From RUG14223 sp051881075 (GTDB lineage: Bacteria > Bacillota > Clostridia > Oscillospirales > Acutalibacteraceae), in assembly GCA_051881075.1 (NCBI GenBank), contig JBJEPE010000081.1:1-64000 (forward strand): a stretch of 64,000 nucleotides of DNA, written 5' to 3'. The notes below the pieces were generated by a model. That model was not told where the DNA came from. It ran no database searches and saw nothing but the letters and a program-made list of their open reading frames with translations. This document shows positions 25,705 through 34,070 of this stretch, piece by piece (within the stretch, counting starts at the first letter, position 1; every line of letters starts with the position of its first letter). The translations under genes were made by a program, and so were the position numbers.

Positions 25705-26472
25705 TTATTCACCGAAAAGTAACGAATACACAAGTTCGCCGTAGTCGCCGAGGGGCTTTTTGGCCGTTAATACAAGCTTATCCTCTTCAACCTCTACTTC
25801 GTCAAACCCGAAATTAAGCTCTGTACCGAGGAACGAAAACGAGTATGTTGCAGGGAATGTTATTGCGTTATCGGTAACGGTTAAAAACTCGCCGAATGCA
25901 TCGTTTGCATCATCCTCTGAATCTTCTTCCTGCGATTTTTTAAACTGCTCAAGTATAAACTTTGTACTTATCGGTATATTACCCAGCTTACCGTTTGATA
26001 ATTCAATAACAACAAGGTTATTCTCTTTATCAAGGTACATATTTGCATCTGCCTGCACATCAAAAGTTAAAAAGCCCGAAAAGCTTCTTGCATAAAGCTT
26101 AGATACACCGTCAGCATTGAAGTCAAATTCAGTCAAAGTAACCTTTTCGCTTTTACCTTTCTCCTTTGCCTTTTGCCTTTTTTGCTCTGCACTGTATGCA
26201 AGCATACCGTTAAAGTCATCATTGGTAAACTCAGTAACGCCGCCTATAAGCATAGCCTTCATAAAGTTCTTCTTAAGATCAGTAGTTGCTTCTACGGTAA
26301 AACGTCCCTCATTAAGCGGTCTTGTCACCATATACAGCGGTATGGAGGCCGCAACTATAAGGACAATCACCACTATTGCAATTATCTTTACACCGAGATG
26401 TGATTTTTTTACTTTTGCCTTTGCTTTTTCTTCACTTGCATCGGGTATATTAAGTCTGATTTCTTCGTTCAT
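25705..26472 (-). CDS. Membrane-anchored protein of unknown function
   Basis: No family is confidently recognised. The 255 residues comprise a charged cytoplasmic start (residues 1-26), one transmembrane helix (about 28-50) and an extracytoplasmic domain. That domain has TEFTNDDFNGMLAYSAE (about 80-96), a basic Lys-rich stretch (about 97-108), an acidic EEDSEDD segment and a closing KLVLTAKKPLGDYGELVYSLLFGE. The arrangement vaguely recalls YpmS/DUF2140-type proteins (TM helix, F-T-xDDxN, terminal beta-rich lPlG) but the match is weak. It is 21 bp downstream of mutS2 in the same direction, the last gene before the bidirectional terminator, so it is co-transcribed with era-recO-mutS2. Confidence 0.75.
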   Translation of the reverse strand: MNEEIRLNIPDASEEKAKAKVKKSHLGVKIIAIVVIVLIVAASIPLYMVTRPLNEGRFTVEATTDLKKNFMKAMLIGGVTEFTNDDFNGMLAYSAEQKRQKAKEKGKSEKVTLTEFDFNADGVSKLYARSFSGFLTFDVQADANMYLDKENNLVVIELSNGKLGNIPISTKFILEQFKKSQEEDSEDDANDAFGEFLTVTDNAITFPATYSFSFLGTELNFGFDEVEVEEDKLVLTAKKPLGDYGELVYSLLFGE

Positions 26473-26493
26473 AGGGTAAAGCTCCTTATCATA

Positions 26494-28857
26494 TTATTTT
26501 AACTCTGCTATGGTCACACCGCTCTCGCCTTCACCGTAAACGCCAAGTCTGAAGGTACGTATAGCTTTGTGTCCCTTTAAGTGTGCCTGTATCTCACGGC
26601 GCAGTACACCTGTACCTTTGCCGTGTATGATAGTTAGCTGATTGATATTCATAAGTACTGCACCGTCTATTGCATTATCTACAGCCATAACTGCCTCAGA
26701 TGCAGTCATGCCGCGTACATCAACCTCGGTTATTGCTCTGCCTCCCGTGCGGTTTGCCATTGATCTGGTAGATGTGGGTGCTACCGATTTAGCCGTTTTT
26801 TCATTTAATAATCTTAAGTTTTTAACCGAAACCCTTGTTTTTATAATTCCTGCCTGAACGAGCACATTTCCGCTGCTGTCCTCGGGCTCTAACACTACAG
26901 CCTTTTTATCAATATCAAATATAAGTACGCTGTCGCCCTGTTTAAGCTTGCGAGGCAAGGTATATGAATCGTTGCTTGCCTCTCGCACTGGATCTGCGCT
27001 GTTTTCCATTGCCTTGATGTCGGCCTTTAACTTAGATTTATCCTCAGCGGTCGCATTGTTTTTATTCTTTCTTATCTGTTCCAGTTCGTCAAGCATGGCA
27101 TATGCCTGTGCCTTAGTACGTGCCACAAGATTCTGTGCGTCTGCCTTTGCCTTTTCAAGCTCCTGCTCTGATATACGCTTAATTCTTTCAAGCTCTCGCT
27201 CGGCGTTTTCTTTAGCCTTTTTACTCTGCAAATTCATTTCATCGGCTTGTATAAGTCTTTGCTCCAATGATTGCTGTTTAGCCTGAAGGTCGGTTATTAT
27301 ATCCTCAAACTGTCGGTTTTCGCTTGAAACAAGCTCCTTGGCACGGTCTACTATCTTAATATCCATGCCAAGCCTTTGAGATATAGCAAAGGCGTTAGAC
27401 CTGCCCGGTAATCCGATAAGCAATCTGTATGTCGGACGAAGCGTAGCTACATCAAACTCACAGCAGCCGTTCTCTACACCGTATGTTTGCAGGGCATAAG
27501 CTTTAAGCTCAGCATAGTGGGTAGTTGCCGCTATTTTTGCACCCTTTTCACGCAAACTTTCAAGTATAGCTATGGCAAGTGCCGCACCCTCAACGGGGTC
27601 TGTGCCTGCGCCAAGCTCATCCACTATAACAAGGCTGTGGCTGTCGGTATTGCTTAGTATATCTATTATATTCGTCATATGGGCAGAAAATGTTGACAAT
27701 GACTGCTCTATGCTCTGCTCATCACCAATATCAGCCAGTATATTGTCAAAAACGGATATTTTGCTGTTATCTGCCGCAGGTATCATCATACCGCACATCG
27801 CCATAAGGGTCAATAATGCAAGCGTTTTAAGCGATACTGTTTTACCGCCCGTATTAGGGCCTGTTATAACTAATGTATCAAAGGATATACCAAGCTCAAT
27901 GTCGGTTGCAACTACCTTATCCTTACTGATAAGCGGATGGCGTGCCTTACGCAGTAATATCTGTCCCTCATCATTTATAAGCGGCATACTTGCATTCATC
28001 TTATAGGCCAGACGTGCCTTGGCAAATATAACATCAAGCTCAATAAGGTACTTGTAACTTGATATAATGCCGTCGGCGAAGCTACCGGCCTCGGCAGAAA
28101 GCTCGTACAATATACGTTCTATCTCTTCCTGCTCTTTAGACTTAAGCACCTTTATCTCATTATTTATATCCACTACCTTCATCGGCTCTACAAACACAGT
28201 AGCGCCGCTAGATGAGGTATCGTGTACAAGTCCCGGTATATTAGCCCTGAACTCGGCTTTTACAGGTACTACATATCTGCCGCCGCGCATGGTTATAATT
28301 GCGTCTTGCAGATACTTCTGATATGTTGTTGAACGCACAAGCTTTTCAAGCTGTTCTCTCGCCCTTGACTCCTGCATTCTTATCTTACGGCGTAAAGTAG
28401 CAAGCTCGGCGGAGGCATTGTCTGACATCTCTTCCTCTGACACTATGCAGGTATTTATCTTTTCTTCCAAGTACTTATTCGGTACAAGCCCGTCAAAGTA
28501 CATATCAAGTGTGGTTTCTATATTTGCTGAATGTTTGTACCATTCTCTTACGGCTCTAATCACACGGAGTACCTGAGCTATTCTGATAAGCTCTATCATA
28601 GACAGTCCGCCGCCTGCCTCCGCACGTCTTAGGTAGCTTGAAACATTCTTTATACCGCCAAAGGACGGATTACCGAATCTGCCTATAAGCATATGTGCAT
28701 CATTTGTTTCGCTCAACAGTTGTTGTACCTCAAACATACCGCTGAGCGGTCGTATCGCAAGGGCATTTTGTCTTGCCTCTTCGCTTGAGGTTTCGTCTGC
28801 CAGCAATGATAATATTTTATCAAGCTCCAGCATTTTATAATATTTTTCTTTGTTCAT
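26494..28857 (-). CDS. mutS2: Endonuclease MutS2
   Basis: MutS-family ATPase with a C-terminal Smr nuclease domain; family members suppress homologous recombination and, in some Firmicutes, act in ribosome-collision rescue. The 787 residues are family length. Visible features are the core/lever domain with HDTSSSGATVFVEP (about 212-225), Walker A GPNTGGKT (333-340), Walker B LVIVDELGAGTDP, a long coiled coil (about 515-640) and the Smr domain from VDVRGM to the end, with HGKGTGVLRREIQ. No mismatch-binding domain I is present, as expected. SD AAGGAG precedes the ATG by about 12 nt. It follows recO by 54 bp. Confidence 0.95.
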   Translation of the reverse strand: MNKEKYYKMLELDKILSLLADETSSEEARQNALAIRPLSGMFEVQQLLSETNDAHMLIGRFGNPSFGGIKNVSSYLRRAEAGGGLSMIELIRIAQVLRVIRAVREWYKHSANIETTLDMYFDGLVPNKYLEEKINTCIVSEEEMSDNASAELATLRRKIRMQESRAREQLEKLVRSTTYQKYLQDAIITMRGGRYVVPVKAEFRANIPGLVHDTSSSGATVFVEPMKVVDINNEIKVLKSKEQEEIERILYELSAEAGSFADGIISSYKYLIELDVIFAKARLAYKMNASMPLINDEGQILLRKARHPLISKDKVVATDIELGISFDTLVITGPNTGGKTVSLKTLALLTLMAMCGMMIPAADNSKISVFDNILADIGDEQSIEQSLSTFSAHMTNIIDILSNTDSHSLVIVDELGAGTDPVEGAALAIAILESLREKGAKIAATTHYAELKAYALQTYGVENGCCEFDVATLRPTYRLLIGLPGRSNAFAISQRLGMDIKIVDRAKELVSSENRQFEDIITDLQAKQQSLEQRLIQADEMNLQSKKAKENAERELERIKRISEQELEKAKADAQNLVARTKAQAYAMLDELEQIRKNKNNATAEDKSKLKADIKAMENSADPVREASNDSYTLPRKLKQGDSVLIFDIDKKAVVLEPEDSSGNVLVQAGIIKTRVSVKNLRLLNEKTAKSVAPTSTRSMANRTGGRAITEVDVRGMTASEAVMAVDNAIDGAVLMNINQLTIIHGKGTGVLRREIQAHLKGHKAIRTFRLGVYGEGESGVTIAELK

Positions 28858-28911
28858 GTATTATATTCACTCCTTTATGTCAAGATATTTTGGCATAATT
28901 CAGGTATATAT

Positions 28912-29661
28912 TCAGTGACTTATTGTCTTATAAAATTTAAGTGCGGTAAAATCTTTATCTATTCTTGAAAGCGTGTACATCTCGCTGACATGAGCAAGCA
29001 AAGCGTCGCCGCTCTCATCCAATGCAAACGAAAACACCTTATCCAGCTTAGAGTAAACTATATGCCGCATGGCGGCAGTAACACCCATACCTATCTCAAT
29101 GGCTGCTTCGTTTCCGTTTTTACTGTTACACTCACCGCACAGCAGAGTGCCGGAAACAGGGCGAAAGTACATTTTCTCCGCCTCATAGCATTTGCATTCC
29201 GCACAGCACACAAGGTCAGGCATATAGCCTGAAATCGATAGAATACGCAGTTCAAATATTGCCTTAAGTGCGTTGTGGGTACGCTTCTCATTAGCAAGAA
29301 AATACAGCGAATTAAGCGCAAGGCGCAAATACTCCTCTGCGTTCTCATTCTCAGGCGCAAGGTAGCCCGTAAGCTCACAGAAATACTGTGCAAGCGACAG
29401 CCGCTCAATATCCTCTCTCAATGCAAAAAACACTTCGCTTATTTGCGCATCGTCAATTATGTATTTATCCCGTCCGATAAAAATATCAAGACGGGAATAG
29501 CACAGCAGGCGAGTAGCGGCACTTTTGGGATTTCTTATATTTTTAGCGCCCTTAACAAACGCTCTGACTATACCGTTGCTACGTGTGAGGGCTGTGACAA
29601 GTCTATCTTGCTCCCCGATATTCATTTCCGAAATTATCAGTCCGTCTGTTGTTATTTTCAT
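28912..29661 (-). CDS. recO: DNA repair protein RecO
   Basis: Recombination mediator that with RecR loads RecA onto SSB-coated DNA. The 249 residues show the N-terminal OB fold (TTDGLIISEMNIGEQDRLV, GIVRAFVKGAKN), the helical middle and the zinc-binding Cys set CCAECKC ... LLCGEC (about 151-177). GGAGG lies 6 nt before the ATG. Its start is embedded in the end of the small yqzL-like gene (59-bp overlap), suggesting coupled translation. Gene order era-yqzL-recO is the classical Firmicutes arrangement. Confidence 0.93.
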   Translation of the reverse strand: MKITTDGLIISEMNIGEQDRLVTALTRSNGIVRAFVKGAKNIRNPKSAATRLLCYSRLDIFIGRDKYIIDDAQISEVFFALREDIERLSLAQYFCELTGYLAPENENAEEYLRLALNSLYFLANEKRTHNALKAIFELRILSISGYMPDLVCCAECKCYEAEKMYFRPVSGTLLCGECNSKNGNEAAIEIGMGVTAAMRHIVYSKLDKVFSFALDESGDALLAHVSEMYTLSRIDKDFTALKFYKTISH

Positions 29662-29770
29662 TGTTTTCCTCCAGAAAGTCCTTACCGCTGTCCCTTATTG
29701 CAGAATATCTGAGATAGTCAAGTACCGTGCCTGTTGTAAGAAATACTGACCAAGCATTCATTTCATCCAT
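29603..29770 (-). CDS. YqzL-like small protein
   Basis: A 55-residue product. Its core NAWSVFLTTGTVLDYLRY (residues 5-22) resembles YqzL of Bacillus (F-W-x-VF-x-x-TG-x-x-x-YL), and it sits between era and recO as in B. subtilis. The frame is open 17 codons farther upstream, but the ATG at 29768-29770 is chosen because CGGAGG lies 8 nt before it. The C-terminal third (about 31-55) is Asn/Glu/Arg-rich, overlaps the recO start by 59 bp and may be constrained by recO. The function of YqzL is unknown. Support is position, SD and the short motif. Confidence 0.7.
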   Translation of the reverse strand: MDEMNAWSVFLTTGTVLDYLRYSAIRDSGKDFLEENNENNNRRTDNFGNEYRGAR

Positions 29771-29922
29771 AACCAACACCTCCGAAATTATGGGTATAGT
29801 ATCAGTATACTCAAATTTCATGGCGGTATTGTGTGTAAATTGTAGAATTATTTTATGGTAATTTATACTATGGAACCGATTGATACCAACTTAATATACA
29901 GTATAGATATTAAGCTTATTAC

Positions 29923-30843
29923 TCAGACATTAAAGTCGTTTTCATCATATCCTAAGCTTCTGAGTATTGAGTCACGGTTGCGCCAATCATCCTTGACCTT
30001 GACCCATAGCTTTAGGTTTATTTTACAGTCAAAAAATCTTTCCATGTCTTCTCTGGCGTATGAACCTATCTTCTTGAGCATAGATCCGCCTTTACCGATT
30101 ATAATTCCCTTATGGGAATCACGCTCACAGTATATTGTTGCGTCTATGTCGGTTATATCGCTGTTTTCACGGTTTCTCATGCGTTCTATCATTACCGCTG
30201 TGCCGTGCGGTATCTCTTTATCAAGTAAACGCAACAGCTTTTCTCTTATTATCTCTGACGCTATTACTCTTTCGGGTTGGTCTGTTAGGGTATCGCTGTC
30301 AAAGAAGTGTTCACCCTCCATTGCAAGCTTTTTAAGCTCCTCCACAAGGTCGGATATACCGTCACAGTACTGTGCGGAAACAGGTACCACCGCCTCAAAG
30401 TCATACAGTGCGCTGTACTTGGCTATCTGCACCATAAGCTTGGTTTTATCCTTAACAAGGTCAAGCTTATTTATCGCAAGCACTGCGGGTATGTCCATAG
30501 CCTTAAACTTTTCTATAAGATTTTTTTCAATATCACCAGGGTCAAATCCTGCCTCTACAACAAGCATACAGGCATCTACGCCTGATACGGACTCGCTTAC
30601 CGAGCGCACCATATATTTGCCAAGCTGAGTTTTCGGCTTATGAATACCCGGTGTATCTATAAATACAAGCTGAGTCTCATTCTGAGTAAGTACACCCATT
30701 ATACGTGTACGTGTTGTCTGAGGCTTACTGGATACTATGGCAAGCTTTTGTCCCAACATTCTGTTAAGTATAGATGATTTGCCCACGTTGGGTCTGCCGA
30801 CTATAGCTATAAATGCCGTCTTAGGCGTATTATTATTTGTCAT
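29923..30843 (-). CDS. era: Ribosome-assembly GTPase Era
   Basis: GTPase needed for 30S maturation; it binds near the 3' end of 16S rRNA. In 306 residues the G motifs are clear: G1 GRPNVGKSS (16-24), G2 TTRTRIMG, G3 DTPG (64-67), G4 NKLD (126-129) and G5 SAQ. The C-terminal KH domain has CERDSHKGIIIGKGG and LWVKVKDDWR. SD AAAGGA precedes the ATG. It is the first gene of era-yqzL-recO-mutS2; about 150 bp separate it from the yqzL-like gene. Confidence 0.97.
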   Translation of the reverse strand: MTNNNTPKTAFIAIVGRPNVGKSSILNRMLGQKLAIVSSKPQTTRTRIMGVLTQNETQLVFIDTPGIHKPKTQLGKYMVRSVSESVSGVDACMLVVEAGFDPGDIEKNLIEKFKAMDIPAVLAINKLDLVKDKTKLMVQIAKYSALYDFEAVVPVSAQYCDGISDLVEELKKLAMEGEHFFDSDTLTDQPERVIASEIIREKLLRLLDKEIPHGTAVMIERMRNRENSDITDIDATIYCERDSHKGIIIGKGGSMLKKIGSYAREDMERFFDCKINLKLWVKVKDDWRNRDSILRSLGYDENDFNV

Positions 30844-30931
30844 ATAGATATTTTCCTTTTCTATGATTAAAGTATAATAAATAAAAATTATATTTTCTAT
30901 GTTAATTTGATATTTTACCGTGTATTGTCAA

Positions 30932-30986
30932 AGGGCGTTTTCGTAAGCCCGGCTTTAAGATACGGCTAAGCTTAAGAAAACGCCCT
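30932..30986. terminator. Long intergenic hairpin, possible terminator
   Basis: AGGGCGTTTTC (30932-30942) pairs with GAAAACGCCCT (30976-30986), continued after one mismatch by TAAGC/GCTTA, and an inner GCC/GGC stem. It lies between the DUF1858 gene stop (31037) and era (30843), both on the minus strand. The U-tract on the minus strand is short (TTTG), so termination is possible but not certain. Confidence 0.5.
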
Positions 30987-31036
30987 ATATTTTACAGCGT
31001 ACTTGCTACGCCTTAATTACGTTTTTAAAGATTGGA

Positions 31037-31240
31037 TTATTTGCCGCTCATGTGATCGTTAAGCTTTTTAAGCATATCATCTACATCAACGCCATGTACC
31101 ATGCAGGCCTCAGCTATTGTTTCGCCTCTGGACGAAGGGCAACCTAAACAGTGCATACCCATCTCAAAAAAATAAGGTGCTGTTGATGCGTCCATATCAA
31201 GAATATCGCCTATGATAGTATCTTTTGTTACCTTGTTCAT
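31037..31240 (-). CDS. DUF1858 small redox-motif protein
   Basis: A 67-residue protein of the DUF1858 family (related to the N-terminal part of ScdA/Ric-type proteins and to hybrid-cluster-associated disulfide domains). The hallmark is GMHCLGCP with Cys31 and Cys34 followed by SRGETIAEAC; it starts VTKDTIIGDIL as in family members. A role in redox or Fe-S/NO chemistry is inferred from the family, not shown. It lies 47 bp downstream of murA on the same strand. Confidence 0.88.
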   Translation of the reverse strand: MNKVTKDTIIGDILDMDASTAPYFFEMGMHCLGCPSSRGETIAEACMVHGVDVDDMLKKLNDHMSGK

Positions 31241-31287
31241 TTTGATTATCCTTTCATTTTTTATATTATTATCTTTTAATTTTATAA

Positions 31288-32574
31288 TTATACTGCGTCG
31301 CTTATTGACTTGCTCTCCGGTACGGTTATACGCTTAATATCCGCACCTACCGCAGAAAGCTTTTCAACTACAAACTCATAGCCACGGTCTATTCTGACTA
31401 TATCCTCAATAGATGTAGTTCCCTTAGCCATAAGCCCTGCAATAAGCATTGCTGCGCCTGCACGCAGGTCAACTGCCTTTACCGGTGCGCCCTTAAGGCG
31501 TTCTACACCCTCTACTATGGCTAGTCTGCCGTCAACGGATATCTGCGCACCCATACGGGTAAGCTCGTCTATATATCTGTATCTGCTGTCCCATACGCTT
31601 TCATTTATGATGCTTGTGCCGTGCGCCATAGTAAGTATGGTGGTTATCTGCGGCTGCATATCAGTCGGGAAACCCGGATGGGGCATTGTCTTTATATTAC
31701 ATTTATTAAGTTTTCCTGTGCTCTGTACCCTTACCGATTCGTCGTATTCAGTAACGGTAACGCCCATTTCTCTGAGCTTGGCGGTAATTGACTCAAGATG
31801 CTTAGGGATAACGTTCTTAATAAGAACATCTCCGCCTGTACCGGCTACGGCGGCCATATATGTGCCTGCCTCTATCTGATCGGGTATTATTGAATAAGTA
31901 GTACCCTTCAGGTTTTTAACTCCTTTGATTTTTATGACATCAGTACCTGCGCCCCTTACATCGGCACCCATAGAAATAAGGAAGTTTGCCAAATCTACTA
32001 TATGAGGCTCTTTTGCGGCGTTTTCAATTATAGTTTGTCCCTCTGCCTTAACAGCGGCAAGCATCAAATTCATTGTTGCGCCTACCGAAACAACATCAAG
32101 ATAAACGTGTGCGCCTTTGAGTTTGTCCGCACTTACCTTAATAATTGCATCTGTAAGCTCATGCGAAGCACCTAATGCGGCAAAGCCCTTTAAATGCTGA
32201 TCTATCGGTCTTACACCAAAGTCACATCCGCCCGGCATGGCTACCTCTGCGTGCATAAACTTACCGAGTAATGCACCTAAAAGATAGTATGAAGCTCTCA
32301 TGGCTCTGGCAAGATCCGGAGGAGCTACGGGACTTGTTATCGTTCTTGGATCTATCTGCAATGTAGAGCCGTTAATACTTTTTACCACGGCTCCCATTTC
32401 TCTTAAAATAGTAGTCATAAGCCTAACATCGCTTATGTTAGGTATATTTTCAATAGTACAAACATCGTCTGACAATATCACAGCAGGGATAATTGCTACT
32501 GCGGCGTTTTTCGCTCCGCTTATTGATATTTCCCCTTCTAATCGTCTACCACCGGTAATTACAAAACGTTCCAA
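31288..32574 (-). CDS. murA: UDP-N-acetylglucosamine 1-carboxyvinyltransferase MurA
   Basis: First committed enzyme of peptidoglycan synthesis: it transfers enolpyruvate from PEP to UDP-GlcNAc. The 428 residues span both domains. The catalytic Cys is seen in MPGGCDFGVRPIDQH (Cys117), and the substrate Lys-Asn is SGAKNAA (Lys22, Asn23). With Cys rather than Asp the enzyme should be fosfomycin-sensitive. The start is TTG with SD AGGAG 9 nt upstream. Promoter TTGACA-N17-TATCAT lies at 32682-32710. Confidence 0.95.
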   Translation of the reverse strand: MERFVITGGRRLEGEISISGAKNAAVAIIPAVILSDDVCTIENIPNISDVRLMTTILREMGAVVKSINGSTLQIDPRTITSPVAPPDLARAMRASYYLLGALLGKFMHAEVAMPGGCDFGVRPIDQHLKGFAALGASHELTDAIIKVSADKLKGAHVYLDVVSVGATMNLMLAAVKAEGQTIIENAAKEPHIVDLANFLISMGADVRGAGTDVIKIKGVKNLKGTTYSIIPDQIEAGTYMAAVAGTGGDVLIKNVIPKHLESITAKLREMGVTVTEYDESVRVQSTGKLNKCNIKTMPHPGFPTDMQPQITTILTMAHGTSIINESVWDSRYRYIDELTRMGAQISVDGRLAIVEGVERLKGAPVKAVDLRAGAAMLIAGLMAKGTTSIEDIVRIDRGYEFVVEKLSAVGADIKRITVPESKSISDAV

Positions 32575-32681
32575 TGCGGCACACTCCTAAATTATTTTAT
32601 ATATAAAATTATAAAAATTAAATTTTTAAAACAATGGACAAAAAGCAGTCATACAATATACATATATTTGCTCTCATAGTA

Positions 32682-32710
32682 ATGATAATACAAAAACTAT
32701 TTATTGTCAA
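32682..32710 (-). promoter_or_regulatory. Promoter of murA
   Basis: On the minus strand TTGACA (32705-32710), 17-bp spacer, TATCAT (32682-32687), one mismatch from SigA consensus. Leader of about 100 nt to the TTG start. Confidence 0.8.
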
Positions 32711-32774
32711 TGAATTTTTAATTATGTTACAGTATTGTTACTTAATTGTTACAAAATTCAATTTTATTCATATA

Positions 32775-34049
32775 TTACATTTGTATCTTATTTATTAGGG
32801 AATTATCGTCATCTGTCTTAACGTGTAGCATACTGTTCATTTCTCCTATATCAAGAGTATTGTAGCTTCCGCCCTCTGTTTCATCTTCTTCATCGTCGCC
32901 CTCTATATCATACCCACGTGACCTTACATAATCCTCAAGAATTGCAATAATTTCCTCTCGCTCGTCACCGATTATGCTGTCATATGAGGGATACACCTGA
33001 AGAATATTGTAATCTGAGCCTTTAAGGGTTTTCTTCTCATAGCTGTCGATATCATAAATATGAAGAATAAGTCTGTCAGATTTTCTATAATGTAAGGTAA
33101 GGTTTTCTACATCCTCCACCAGATGTATCTCGCCGTCCTGCAATGATTTAAATATCGCCTTATCGCTCTTACGTTTTTCTTTATCGGCATTTTCACGTCT
33201 TAAATTCATTTCCATTATTTTATCTATATCACGGATAGCCCTTGCCTGTACAGGCGACATAGGCTCTGAACCGTCATTTCTCGGAATACGCTCAAGCTTA
33301 TCACCCAGAACATAGCGCACTATAAGCTTCTGCGCAAGCTCCTCGTTGCTTTGTTTGGTCATTTTTCCACACATAAAGTATATTTTACTCTCAGTAAGGT
33401 CCACACATACCGGCACGACCGCACCGTTTTTTATGGTGCGTATTTTTTTTGTATATGTTTTTGCGCTTGCAGCAATGTTCCTTCCTATAAAAATCAATGC
33501 AACGGCGCGTCTGTCCGCCTTATAATCTTCATTATCCGTTGTATTCAAAAATTCACACATTTTAGTTACACAATCCATAACATCAGAACGTTGAAAGTCA
33601 TCCGCCTCAATACAGAATACTGCACGTAACAGACTTCTTTTAAGTGCCATCTGTGTCTTTTTTGTAGCGGTAAGATTAATATCCATATCTTTAATCACAG
33701 CATAACGGTCTATGCTGTACTTATCTCTGATAAGTCCGCTCTCAAGAAAAATCATGTATGAATATGGATTGGTTTGCATACCTGTATAATCAAAATATTC
33801 TCTGTCAGACTTAATAAGATCTTTCATGCCCTCAAGCATTTCTATGGTTACCATTCGCTTATAGTTCTTAAGCAAAAGTACAAGCGCACTTATCCAGCAT
33901 ACTACCATAAAAGTAAAACACAGCCACGCATACCGAGAGTAGAATACATTAAGCTGAGATTTTACAAATATAAGCAAAGCAAAGGGAAAAAGAATGAGTA
34001 CGGCAGACACCGTAAACATCAGTATGCTTTTTTTGATATCCTTCTTCAT
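32775..34049 (-). CDS. Unknown two-helix membrane protein downstream of comM
   Basis: No family is recognised. The 424 residues have two transmembrane helices (about 8-29 and 40-60) joined by a short loop, then a cytoplasmic-type region: a helical, basic part (about 130-175), a beta-rich part (about 185-240) with RTIKNGAVVPVCVDLTESK, a charged Arg/Lys/Glu helix (about 275-300) and an acidic tail (DDEEDETEGG). No catalytic motif was found. It starts 21 bp after the comM-like ATPase and is presumably co-transcribed. An adaptor or structural role is possible, but no function is proposed. Confidence 0.7.
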   Translation of the reverse strand: MKKDIKKSILMFTVSAVLILFPFALLIFVKSQLNVFYSRYAWLCFTFMVVCWISALVLLLKNYKRMVTIEMLEGMKDLIKSDREYFDYTGMQTNPYSYMIFLESGLIRDKYSIDRYAVIKDMDINLTATKKTQMALKRSLLRAVFCIEADDFQRSDVMDCVTKMCEFLNTTDNEDYKADRRAVALIFIGRNIAASAKTYTKKIRTIKNGAVVPVCVDLTESKIYFMCGKMTKQSNEELAQKLIVRYVLGDKLERIPRNDGSEPMSPVQARAIRDIDKIMEMNLRRENADKEKRKSDKAIFKSLQDGEIHLVEDVENLTLHYRKSDRLILHIYDIDSYEKKTLKGSDYNILQVYPSYDSIIGDEREEIIAILEDYVRSRGYDIEGDDEEDETEGGSYNTLDIGEMNSMLHVKTDDDNSLINKIQM

Positions 34050-34070
34050 TTGTTAATCCTCCGTAATAAA

